NCBI GenBank assembly: GCA_029262795.1
Contig: JAJCYT010000030.1
Coordinates: forward strand, 1 to 64,000
Direction: 5' to 3'
From: Candidatus Fraserbacteria bacterium
GTDB lineage: Bacteria; Bipolaricaulota; Bipolaricaulia; RBG-16-55-9; JAJCYT01
Length of the DNA stretch: 64,000 nt
How positions within the stretch are numbered: the stretch's first letter is position 1; each line of letters begins with the position of its first letter. The translations under genes were made by a program, and so were the position numbers. This document shows, piece by piece, positions 1 to 7,207 of the stretch. The notes under the pieces were generated by a model, which did no database searches, was not told where the DNA came from, and was given only the letters and a program-made list of their open reading frames with translations.

Positions 1-546
1 GAGGTTGTACGTTTCCAGCAAAAAGGCATGCTGCATCATGGGGTTTTCTGCGTTGTGATCCATATTTGTTTCTTCATGTGCATCAGCGTGGGTTTCTTCA
101 TCTTCTTCATGAGTGTCAGTTTCGTTGTCGTCATCTTCGTGATCACTGTCTTCCATATCCATGGCGGTATGGTCTGCCTGGTGCATCATTTCCCAGGCCT
201 CACCATATTTTCCGATAAAGTAATCATGAAACCGTTCTTCAAAGATGCCGTGCATTTGGGAGTTTCCACCTGCGTTTCTGAGAATGAGTTTTACTTGAGT
301 GCCTTGTGGCACACGAATTTCTGATCCTTGTGCGCCTTCTGCAACCGTGACCTCCACGCCGGGGGCTGGCTCAAGCACACTGGGCACCCATCCCCAGTGA
401 AAGGCATCCAGCATGATAACAGTGGATGAGGGGTGTTGGGCAGATGGAGCGGGTTGATCCATCAAGGCATTGGTGCCCAACCATCCTGCGATACCGCCAA
501 CGAGTATGCCCACCACGACTAAAATTACCGATAAACTGTTATTCAT
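1..546 (-). CDS. Membrane-anchored cupredoxin-like protein, C-terminus outside the window
   Basis: An open frame runs from an ATG at 546 through 182 codons to the window edge without a stop, so the gene is 3'-truncated here. Residues about 5-22 form one hydrophobic segment (VILVVVGILVGGIAGW), an N-terminal anchor. Then follows a cupredoxin/COX2-like beta-sandwich signature: DAFHWGWVPS, later GSEIRVPQGTQVKLILRN and the His of MHGIF. This is the pattern of cytochrome oxidase subunit II-type or related copper proteins. After it comes an unusual His/Asp/Glu-rich stretch (residues about 124-166, with repeated DH, HEE and HADAH) that looks like a disordered metal-binding insert. The copper-ligand Cys/Met loop would lie beyond the edge, so copper binding is inferred. 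The start has an upstream AGGAGAC-like ribosome site. Confidence 0.6.
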   Translation of the reverse strand, partial: MNNSLSVILVVVGILVGGIAGWLGTNALMDQPAPSAQHPSSTVIMLDAFHWGWVPSVLEPAPGVEVTVAEGAQGSEIRVPQGTQVKLILRNAGGNSQMHGIFEERFHDYFIGKYGEAWEMMHQADHTAMDMEDSDHEDDDNETDTHEEDEETHADAHEETNMDHNAENPMMQHAFLLETYNL

Positions 547-586
547 TCTAAATGTCTCCTTCTAGGGGTGCTGATAAATTTTATTG

Positions 587-619
587 AAAAAGGGGCGCTT
601 TATTAAAGCGCCCCTTTTT
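587..619 (-). terminator. Intrinsic terminator after the CHRD gene
   Basis: AAAAAGGGGCGCTT and its complement AAGCGCCCCTTTTT form a long G+C-rich hairpin with A/T tracts on both sides. It lies three bases after the stop of the CHRD gene, before the next gene on the same strand, so it separates the two transcription units. Confidence 0.85.
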
Positions 620-621
620 GG

Positions 622-1137
622 TTAAGGGCGTGTGATCTGTGCGCGGAATTCACCCGGTGCGAAATTGTCTTCTGTGTGAACGTTGACGTAGAGATTGCCT
701 GCAAGCAGTTCATCTACTTGGGCATCTGTCATTGTCCAGCGTTGTTGCATCACATGATTGGTGCCAGATTTGCACGGGCCGTCAACCAAAGGTGTGGCAA
801 TAACGCCCGCAGGTCCCTGACCGCAGATGGTTTGAATGGGTGGCCCCAGTTCACCGGCAACGCCATTGTGAAATTGCAGCGCGCGGATGGAGCTGCTCAA
901 ATCCGTTAATGCCAATTGAAACACCAACGAGTTGTCTTCGGGATTGAAATAGAAAACACCGGAACCAGAAATGGTTTCGGGCGGTGAAACCACAGGTGCT
1001 GGAACAGCCTGAGTTAATTCAAAAGACCCTACAAAAACGAGCGCTGAATCGTCAGCGGATACCGTGTTGAAATTGAACACGCTGGCTGTAGTAACCAGTA
1101 ACAGTAAAGAACAGATAAACAGAATGGATTTTTTCAT
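622..1137 (-). CDS. Exported CHRD domain protein
   Basis: 171 residues. Residues 1-28 are a classical signal peptide (KK, hydrophobic core, cleavage near VSA-DD). The rest fits a CHRD domain, a chordin-type fold widespread in bacterial secreted proteins: FVGSFELTQAVPAPVVSP near the start, GSGVFYFNPEDNSLVFQL, LQFHNG, and the C-terminal hallmark LYVNVHTEDNFAPGEFRAQI. Two Cys residues (CGQG and PCKSG) could form a disulfide. The biochemical role of bacterial CHRD proteins is unknown. It ends at a strong terminator and is probably monocistronic. Confidence 0.8.
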   Translation of the reverse strand: MKKSILFICSLLLLVTTASVFNFNTVSADDSALVFVGSFELTQAVPAPVVSPPETISGSGVFYFNPEDNSLVFQLALTDLSSSIRALQFHNGVAGELGPPIQTICGQGPAGVIATPLVDGPCKSGTNHVMQQRWTMTDAQVDELLAGNLYVNVHTEDNFAPGEFRAQITRP

Positions 1138-1182
1138 GAAATCATTCCTCCAAAAATTTAAATGAGTTTTAAATTGCTTCGG

Positions 1183-1455
1183 TTACAGCCACTCAGTTTT
1201 TGGAGGTGGGTCTTGTGAAATGACAAAATGTGTTTGGTAGGAAAAGAACTCTATTTGACAAAGAAAGCCTTGATTGAGGTGTAAGGTTGAAGTCTGGTTT
1301 GCAGGTAATACAGAACAAACTTGTTGGCCTGCATGGCAACAAACCGCATGTTCTTCATCATGGCCTTGTGAGGGAACACCCACATGAAGAAAAATGGTCA
1401 AAATGACCACTAAATTTAAAAAAGCTTGAAATTTACCATTTTTCATCAAAGCCAT
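1183..1455 (-). CDS. Small exported Cys/His-containing protein of unknown function
   Basis: 90 residues. A hydrophobic segment at about 11-28 (FLNLVVILTIFLHVGVPS) looks like a signal peptide or anchor. It is followed by GHDEEHAVCCHAGQQVC, a compact His/Cys/acidic motif that could bind a metal; the motif is seen, the metal is inferred. I recognise no family; it weakly resembles DUF2946-type small copper-region proteins. An internal ATG at 1446 is an alternative start, and neither start has a clear ribosome site, so whether it is a real gene is only moderately supported. Confidence 0.45.
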   Translation of the reverse strand: MALMKNGKFQAFLNLVVILTIFLHVGVPSQGHDEEHAVCCHAGQQVCSVLPANQTSTLHLNQGFLCQIEFFSYQTHFVISQDPPPKTEWL

Positions 1456-1500
1456 AATGCTATGCTATAGGTGGTTTGAGTGAAAAGCAACCACTAAAAA

Positions 1501-1941
1501 TTATCCTTCCAGCAATTCACTGACCACCTGGCGCACCACATTCCCATCGGCCTTATCTTTCAGTTTGCCCATGGCTTGGCCCATGATCTGACCCATGTTG
1601 GGCGCATCGCCCGCGTTGTCGATGATTTCCTGAACGATCTTTTTAATTTCATCCACAGACATTTGCTCAGGTAAATAGGCTTGAAGCACTTCGAGTTCCT
1701 GTGACTCTTTTTCGGCGCGGTCTGGGCGTCCACCTGTGGTAAAAGCTTCGATGGCTTCACGGCGTTTTTTGACTTCACGCTGTACTACTTTGTTGAAATC
1801 TACCTGCGTGAGCTCGCCTGTGGTTTCCATTTCCACGTTGGTTAGGGTGGTCAACAGCAATCGTAAGGTGTCGCGCTTGATGGTTTCACCGGCCTTCATG
1901 GCCGCTTGTAAATCTGATTGTAGTTGTGCTTTGAAATCCAA
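1501..1941 (-). CDS. yqeY: GatB/YqeY domain protein
   Basis: 146 residues, the usual length of free-standing YqeY. Typical features are visible: N-terminal helix with LQAAMKAGETIKRDTLRLLL, central REVKKRREAIEAF, LEVLQAYLPEQMS and C-terminal MGQIMGQAMGKLKDKADGN. The family shares the tRNA-binding helical domain of the amidotransferase subunit GatB, but the free protein's exact job is not settled. A strong AGGAGG site precedes the ATG. It starts 9 bases after the acyl-CoA dehydrogenase gene on the same strand and is probably co-transcribed with it. Confidence 0.9.
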   Translation of the reverse strand: MDFKAQLQSDLQAAMKAGETIKRDTLRLLLTTLTNVEMETTGELTQVDFNKVVQREVKKRREAIEAFTTGGRPDRAEKESQELEVLQAYLPEQMSVDEIKKIVQEIIDNAGDAPNMGQIMGQAMGKLKDKADGNVVRQVVSELLEG

Positions 1942-1950
1942 AAAAACCTC

Positions 1951-3114
1951 CTAAGCAAATGCTGCAATGCCGGTCAGTGCCTGACCCAGAATCAAACTAT
2001 GAATGTCGTTGGTACCTTCATAGGTGTAAACCGTTTCCAGGTTCAGCATATGGCGGATGGCTTGATAATCGTAAGTGATACCGTTGGCACCCAAAATATC
2101 GCGGGTGAGTCTTGCACATTCCAGAGCAATGGCCACGTTGTTGCGCTTGGCCATCGATACCTGGGCCGGATGCATTTTGCCGCTGTCTTTGAGTTGAGCC
2201 AAGCGAAGACAAAGCAATTGCGCTTTGGTGATTTCTGTTGACATATGTGCCAACTTGGCCTGCACCAATTGGAACGAGGCAATCGGCTTGTCGAACTGAA
2301 TTCGGTTCTGGCTGTAGGTAACAGCTTCTTCCAGGCACGCCATAGCAGCGCCCAACACACCCCAGGCGATTCCGGTTCGTGCTTGAGTCAAACAACCCAA
2401 TGGCGATTTCAACCCGTTGCTTTCAGGCAGCAGATTTTCAAGTGGAATGCGACAATTGTCGAAGCCGAGTTCTGCGGTGTCGGATGCTCGCATCGATGCT
2501 TTGTGGTCGATCTTGGCGGAGCTGAAACCTGGTGTGTCTTTTTCGACCAGGAAGCCGCGAATGCCGTCTTCGGTTTTGGCCCAGACCACGGCCACATCGG
2601 CGATGGTGCCGTTGGTGATCCAGGTTTTGCTGCCATTGAGCACCCACTCGTTGCCGTCTTTAACAGCCTTGGTTTTCATGCCGCCTGGATCGGACCCATG
2701 TTCAGGTTCGGTCAGACCAAAGCAGCCAATGGCCTCCCCTTTTGCCATGCGTGGCAGCCAGTTTTCTTTTTGCGATTCAGAGCCATAAGCGTAAATGGGA
2801 TACATCACCAGCGCGCCTTGAACCGAAGCAAAGCTGCGAATGCCAGAATCGGCGCGTTCCAACTCCTGCATGATGAGGCCGTAGGTGATGCTATCCACAC
2901 CTGCACAGCCATAGCCTTTCAGGCTGGCACCGAGCAGACCCAGTTTGCCAAGTTGAGGAATAATTTCTTTGGGAAACGTGCCGGTTTCAAATGCTTCTGA
3001 GATGATGGGCATAATGGATTCATCCACAAATGCGCGCACGGTTTTTCGGGTCAGGCGTTGTTCTTCATTCAATAATTCATCAATCTGATAAAAATCCAAC
3101 ATAGGGGGTGCCAT
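1951..3114 (-). CDS. Acyl-CoA dehydrogenase, glutaryl-CoA dehydrogenase type
   Basis: 387 residues, full length for the FAD-dependent family. It contains the family signatures CFGLTEPEHGSDPGGMKT and WITNGTIADV, and C-terminal YEGTNDIHSLILGQALTG. The catalytic base is the Glu of YEGT (about residue 366), the position used by glutaryl-CoA and related dehydrogenases. The N-terminus (LTRKTVRAFVDESIMPII) and PGGMKT also match GcdH-like proteins, which oxidise and decarboxylate glutaryl-CoA to crotonyl-CoA in lysine and aromatic breakdown. Substrate is inferred from these signatures only. It lies upstream of yqeY and downstream of a small acidic protein and a FabG-like gene on the same strand. Confidence 0.85.
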   Translation of the reverse strand: MAPPMLDFYQIDELLNEEQRLTRKTVRAFVDESIMPIISEAFETGTFPKEIIPQLGKLGLLGASLKGYGCAGVDSITYGLIMQELERADSGIRSFASVQGALVMYPIYAYGSESQKENWLPRMAKGEAIGCFGLTEPEHGSDPGGMKTKAVKDGNEWVLNGSKTWITNGTIADVAVVWAKTEDGIRGFLVEKDTPGFSSAKIDHKASMRASDTAELGFDNCRIPLENLLPESNGLKSPLGCLTQARTGIAWGVLGAAMACLEEAVTYSQNRIQFDKPIASFQLVQAKLAHMSTEITKAQLLCLRLAQLKDSGKMHPAQVSMAKRNNVAIALECARLTRDILGANGITYDYQAIRHMLNLETVYTYEGTNDIHSLILGQALTGIAAFA

Positions 3115-3153
3115 AAACGACCTCTTTGAGATTTAAGTTATGTGAGCGAGATT

Positions 3154-3390
3154 TTAGGCTTCTTCCCAGCGAATGTCCATGTCTTCGCGATCGCCCAATG
3201 CGCTTCGCAACATAGATACCAATTCAGCATTGCCGCCAGCTTCTTCAAACATATCCAAGGTGCTTGGGTTGATGTAATAGTCCTGATCTTCCTCATGCTC
3301 TTCCACCAGTTGATCGATCAAAAACTGAAGCTGTTCCTGAGTAATTTCACCAATTTTGGCATCACCTTTAACATCAAATAATGTGATCAT
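3154..3390 (-). CDS. Small acidic conserved protein of unknown function
   Basis: 78 residues, strongly acidic, no signal peptide or membrane segment. The pattern ITLFDVKGDAKIGEITQEQL, LVEEHEEDQDYYINPSTLDMF and ending DMDIRW resembles a family of 70-80-residue bacterial proteins that databases sometimes label, without real support, as galactosyldiacylglycerol synthase. It is too short to be an enzyme of that kind. It sits between the fabG-like and acyl-CoA dehydrogenase genes on the same strand. The role is unknown. Confidence 0.65.
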   Translation of the reverse strand: MITLFDVKGDAKIGEITQEQLQFLIDQLVEEHEEDQDYYINPSTLDMFEEAGGNAELVSMLRSALGDREDMDIRWEEA

Positions 3391-3472
3391 GAATCAATCC
3401 TCGCTTTCATTGCTCAATATCTATAGTTTAAAAAAGAGACCAATGTATCACAAATTGCTACAAGTTTTTAGA

Positions 3473-4213
3473 TCAAGTGACCACACCGCCGTCCACGCTG
3501 ATGACGGTGCCATTGACATAACTGGCATCATCGGAAGCGAGGAACAGGTAAACGTTGGCGACCTCTTCGGGGGCTCCCATGCGTTGCAAAGGGACTTTGG
3601 AAACCATGGCATCGATAATTTTTTGTGGCATGGCTTCGACCATTTCGGTGCCAATAAAGCCAGGAGCGACTGCATTGACGCAAATGCCTTTGCGACCCAG
3701 TTCTCGCGCCCATACTTTGGTCATACCGATGATGCCCGCTTTGCTGGCGACGTAGTTGGACTGGCCAAAGTTGCCGTATAAACCCACCACCGAAGACACG
3801 TTGATGATGCGGCCTGAACCTTGTTCTACCATGTGTTCGGCTACGGCCTGACCACAATTAAATGCGCCTTTGAGATTGACGGAGATGACGGCATCAAAAT
3901 CTTCTTCGGTCATCTTCAACAATTGGGCGTCACGTAGAATGCCGGCGTTGTTGAGCAGGATGTCAATTTTGCCAAAGTGATCGACAACGGCTTGGGCCAT
4001 TTGTTGTGCTTGATTGCGCTTGGATACATCCACTTGGAGGAAAGCGACTTCGGTTAATTCGCTGAGTTCATCTGCGGCCGCTTTGCCATTGGCTTCGTCG
4101 AATTCGACGATGGCGATTTTTGCGCCTTCTTCAGCAAATCGTTTGGCTGTCGCTTTGCCAATGCCGCGTCCACCGCCGGTGATAATGGCAACTTTATTTT
4201 CGAGTCTGAGCAT
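3473..4213 (-). CDS. fabG: 3-oxoacyl-ACP reductase-like SDR (FabG family)
   Basis: From the ATG at 4213 the protein has 246 residues, the normal FabG length. This start is chosen over one 24 bases upstream because AAAAGGGAGA lies about 8 bases before it. The NADP(H) loop TGGGRGIG is at residues 12-19, NNAG at 88-91, and the catalytic triad Ser141, Tyr154, Lys158 is intact (SSVVG and SNYVASK). C-terminal VNGTVISVDGG is typical. FabG reduces 3-ketoacyl-ACP in fatty acid synthesis; close paralogues act on 3-ketoacyl-CoA or other alcohols. No other fab gene is nearby, so a paralogue tied to the adjacent acyl-CoA dehydrogenase is also possible. Confidence 0.85.
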   Translation of the reverse strand: MLRLENKVAIITGGGRGIGKATAKRFAEEGAKIAIVEFDEANGKAAADELSELTEVAFLQVDVSKRNQAQQMAQAVVDHFGKIDILLNNAGILRDAQLLKMTEEDFDAVISVNLKGAFNCGQAVAEHMVEQGSGRIINVSSVVGLYGNFGQSNYVASKAGIIGMTKVWARELGRKGICVNAVAPGFIGTEMVEAMPQKIIDAMVSKVPLQRMGAPEEVANVYLFLASDDASYVNGTVISVDGGVVT

Positions 4214-4619
4214 TTTAATATCTCCCTTTTGCTTCATTTAGCTTTTCAACTTGGAAGTGTGAATTCAAATTCTGTTAGGCTTTACCTGGATTCTCGCCTG
4301 CACGAGAACGATGTTTGCAAGCATTCATCAAAATCGAGCTATCAAAAAGAAAATGATTTGTGATTCAGAACCCACATTCGCAGTCTTATCGTAGCCCCCT
4401 TTGTGTAAAGGGGGTTGGGGGATTAGAAGTCTTTAACCATTTTCATTCTAAAAGTTTTCACTGTTTCAAAAAGAGTTTACCCAGTCAAAGGGCAACCTAC
4501 CATGACCCGATTGTCCCTTGCTAAACAGGCACAAGCACTGGTGGAAAATTGATGATTGACGCATGATCAAGATAGAAGCAGAGATGCTCGATTTGGTTTG
4601 TATTTATGAGGTGATGAAC
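4214..4619. other. Non-coding gap with a dispersed repeat
   Basis: No convincing gene is visible between the divergent fabG-like and PLD-like genes. The region holds the first copy of a dispersed repeat (4366-4425). GAGG at 4608-4611 is the ribosome site of the downstream gene. Confidence 0.6.
4366..4425 (-). repeat. Dispersed intergenic repeat, copy 1
   Basis: On the minus strand this reads AATCCCCCAACCCCCTTT, then an AAAGGGGGCTACGAT block, then a TGGGTTCTG block. The same blocks occur in the same order at 16291-16371 on the plus strand, with an extra internal hairpin there. CCCCCTTT...AAAGGGGG also forms a hairpin within the copy. Both copies are intergenic, as expected of a small non-coding mobile or REP-like element. 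Confidence 0.6.
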
Positions 4620-5177
4620 ATGAAAACCCGAATGATATTGACGTTGGCTGCGATTGCTGTTTTGACATTAGGTTTTTGGGCGCAAACTGATGGCCAAAGT
4701 CCGTTTACGATCGCACAGGTGGCGACCACATTTGTGGATTTTGAACAACAGGCTTCAGCCCGTAATGCCATCAAGGATGGCTTGGAGCGTTTTGGTGGTT
4801 CCTTGGACATTGCGATGAGTGATTTCACCGACACGGCGCTGTTATTTGTGCTGGTCCGTTTGAGCAATGACCGCCCGATTCGCCTGCTGTTAGGGCGAGG
4901 CGGGGTTGATCCAGAATCTGAAACCGAAGCATGTGATCAGCTTAACGATCTGTTTGAAGTGCGATTGGTTGATCATCTGAACCACCGTTTTGCTGTGGTT
5001 GGTGGACGCAGTGTGGTGGTGAGTGCGGTGGATTGGACCAACGATGCCCTCAGCAGTGAAGCACATGCCGTGATCGAGATTGACAGCGAGCCTGTGGCCG
5101 ACGCTTATACGGCTCAGTTTGAGGCGTTGTGGCAGACGGCAAGCGGGACCTGTTCTAATCGATTGGACCTTCCGTAG
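4620..5177 (+). CDS. Exported PLD-like protein with degenerate catalytic motif
   Basis: 185 residues from the ATG at 4620, chosen because GAGG lies 8 bases upstream and it gives a clean signal peptide (MKTRMILTLAAIAVLTLGFW). The C-terminal half resembles a phospholipase-D superfamily domain: LNHRFAVVGGRSVVVSAVDW, then TNDALSSEAHAVIEID, then a tail like AYTAQFEALW. In active members the first segment carries HxK(x)4D. Aligned here, His becomes Asn, Lys becomes Arg and Asp becomes Gly. A non-catalytic or binding role is therefore likely. The fold assignment rests on motif spacing and surrounding sequence. Confidence 0.55.
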   Translation: MKTRMILTLAAIAVLTLGFWAQTDGQSPFTIAQVATTFVDFEQQASARNAIKDGLERFGGSLDIAMSDFTDTALLFVLVRLSNDRPIRLLLGRGGVDPESETEACDQLNDLFEVRLVDHLNHRFAVVGGRSVVVSAVDWTNDALSSEAHAVIEIDSEPVADAYTAQFEALWQTASGTCSNRLDLP

Positions 5178-5246
5178 CCTTGATCACCGATGGTTGACCC
5201 TGAGCCATATTAAGGTGTATAGTGAAGTGGCTAAAGGAGGACTTAC

Positions 5247-5504
5247 ATGGCGTATGTCATTGCTGAACCTTGCATAGGGACCAAATCAGGCGATTGTGTC
5301 ACGGTTTGCCCGGTTGACTGCATTCATCCCAGAGACGATGAGCCAGATTTTGCAACTGTAGAAATGCTATTCATCGATCCTGCGACGTGCATTAACTGTG
5401 GCGCATGTGCTGCAGTTTGCCCAGTGGAAGCCATTTATCCTGAAGAAGATCTGTCCGAAGAGTGGCAGAAATATATTCAGATTAACGCTGACCACTACAA
5501 ATAA
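5247..5504 (+). CDS. Seven-iron ferredoxin
   Basis: 85 residues, soluble electron carrier. The first cluster segment Cys9-x7-Cys17-x3-Cys21-Pro lacks the middle Cys of a CxxCxxC motif, so it binds a [3Fe-4S] cluster. The second segment, CINCGAC (Cys48, Cys51, Cys54), with Cys58-Pro and Cys25, supports a [4Fe-4S] cluster. An excellent AAAGGAGG site precedes the ATG. It is followed by a shared terminator, so it is probably transcribed alone. Partner enzymes cannot be read from its neighbours. Confidence 0.92.
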   Translation: MAYVIAEPCIGTKSGDCVTVCPVDCIHPRDDEPDFATVEMLFIDPATCINCGACAAVCPVEAIYPEEDLSEEWQKYIQINADHYK

Positions 5505-5520
5505 ATTTTAAGTAAGAGCG

Positions 5521-5561
5521 AAGAGAGGTTGTGATCCGTTATAGAGTACGGCCTCTCTTTT
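5521..5561. terminator. Bidirectional terminator, ferredoxin / ABC ATPase
   Basis: AAGAGAGG at 5521-5528 pairs with CCTCTCTT at 5552-5559, followed by a T run on the plus strand and preceded by A residues. It lies between the 3' ends of two convergent genes. Confidence 0.7.
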
Positions 5562-7207
5562 CATTTCTTTCGCTGCATCAATTCTTGATAAATCTGATCC
5601 GCATCTGATGAACGAACTCCCAATAAAGCTTCACTCAATTTGGCGATGTTGGGCAACCATTTGGTCGGTATGTCGCTGGTGGTATATAACGTCAACTGAC
5701 CTTGTTCCAGCCAGGCAAGATTGGCCCAAGGCAATTGAGATGGGCGGTGTGTGACCACCATGAGGCTAAGGCCAGTTTGGTTTAATTCTTTTAAAAGATT
5801 GAGGATGGTGCGTCTTGCGCCAGAATCAAGCGAGGTGAGTGTTTCGTCCAGAATCAGCAACTGTGGTTCCAGTAAGAGCAGTGACCCTAGAGCGGCCTTA
5901 AGTTGTTCACCGCCACTTAATGTTTGTGGGATACGGGTAAGCAACCCAGTGTCAAGGTGGAGTTGATCGCAGACGTGGTGGACGCGTCCTTCAATTGCGT
6001 CACTGTCCAAGCCTTGAGCCTGAAGTGCGTAGGCCATTTCCTCAAACACCGTTGGCGCAAAAAATTGTTGGCGTGGGTTTTGAAACACCAAGCCAACTTG
6101 CTGACAAAGGTTGGCTGTGGTCTGCGTTAAAATACTTTTTCCTTCGAGTGTGATGTTGCCTTCATTCGGTTTGAGCAGACCATTGAATAATTGCGCAAAT
6201 GTTGATTTCCCGCAACCTGATGGGCCACTGAGCGCCACCCAGTCACCGCGATTCAGGTTGAAGTTCACCTGAGAAAAAAGCCAATCCTGTTTCGCTAAAC
6301 GCCTGTCATAAGAAAAACCAATGTTGTGGGTCTGTATCAAAGACGGTTTAGATGTAAGGTGTTTTACAGTTTCTGGCTGCGAAGGTGAATCGTTTAATTG
6401 GGGTTGGATATGTTCGATGACGCCATCCAGATCAAACAGATCTTCCGGCAGTTTGATCTGAGGTTGAAGCTGTTGACAGAGTTTTAATACCAAAGGTGCT
6501 TCCAGCTCCACGGACTCGAATTGTTCGGGTTGATGAGCCAGGGCTTTGGGCGACATTTCTTTCAAAAAACCTTGATGCATGAGCAGAACGCGATCTGCAT
6601 GGGGCAATACATCTGTTTCGTGTGAAACAACCACCACACCACAGCCCGTGTTGCAAATGGATTTAAGCAATGGCAACAGCTCACGCTGTGCTTCCAGATC
6701 GAGCCAGGCGAAGGGTTCGTCAATCAATAAATAATCTGGCTCAAGGGCAAGAGCGCCGCCGAGCGCCAGGCGCTGAAGTTGACCCCCACTCAGTTCATCA
6801 GGCGAATGTTGGGCCAGTTCGCGCAGGCCAATTTTTTCCAATGCGTCATAGACCTTTTTTTCAATCACAGCTGGAGGTTGATTTAAATTTTCCAAACCGA
6901 AAGCAATGTCGTCTGCGACCGTCTGAGCCACGATTTGATTTTCAGGGTGTTGGAACAACATGCCCACTTTGCGCCTGAGTGTGAGTCGTTGGTCTGCGTC
7001 ATCTGTTTGGACGTCATCCACCCAAACGTGGCCCTGGTCAGGCAGATAAAGGCCGCTGAGTAGCCGAACCAACGTGCTTTTGCCAGAACCATTGGCACCC
7101 AGAAGAACAACAAATTCGCCGCGCTCTACGGAAACAGAAACCCCATTTACAGTTGCTTGGGGTTCGCCTGGATAGGCAAAGGAAATATCTTTTGCAAGCA
7201 GTGACAT
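5561..7207 (-). CDS. Tandem ABC ATPase, energy-coupling factor (ECF) type
   Basis: 548 residues holding two complete ABC ATPase domains. Domain 1 has Walker A GANGSGKST (about 37-45), signature LSGGQLQR and Walker B LLIDEP. Domain 2 (from about residue 290) has GPSGCGKST, LSGGEQLKAA and LLILDE. The FQHPENQIVAQTV and FQNPRQQFFAPTV segments after the Q-loop are typical of CbiO/EcfA ATPases that power vitamin or metal uptake with an EcfT and a substrate-binding S protein. Neither partner is encoded in this window. The start codon abuts the stop codon of the S41 protease gene, which implies co-translation with it. Confidence 0.85.
   Translation of the reverse strand: MSLLAKDISFAYPGEPQATVNGVSVSVERGEFVVLLGANGSGKSTLVRLLSGLYLPDQGHVWVDDVQTDDADQRLTLRRKVGMLFQHPENQIVAQTVADDIAFGLENLNQPPAVIEKKVYDALEKIGLRELAQHSPDELSGGQLQRLALGGALALEPDYLLIDEPFAWLDLEAQRELLPLLKSICNTGCGVVVVSHETDVLPHADRVLLMHQGFLKEMSPKALAHQPEQFESVELEAPLVLKLCQQLQPQIKLPEDLFDLDGVIEHIQPQLNDSPSQPETVKHLTSKPSLIQTHNIGFSYDRRLAKQDWLFSQVNFNLNRGDWVALSGPSGCGKSTFAQLFNGLLKPNEGNITLEGKSILTQTTANLCQQVGLVFQNPRQQFFAPTVFEEMAYALQAQGLDSDAIEGRVHHVCDQLHLDTGLLTRIPQTLSGGEQLKAALGSLLLLEPQLLILDETLTSLDSGARRTILNLLKELNQTGLSLMVVTHRPSQLPWANLAWLEQGQLTLYTTSDIPTKWLPNIAKLSEALLGVRSSDADQIYQELMQRKK

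Noticed and set aside
28-324. Plus-strand frame at the left end with many hydrophobic residues
   Set aside because: It is the antisense shadow of the His/acid-rich coding region of the minus-strand cupredoxin-like gene.
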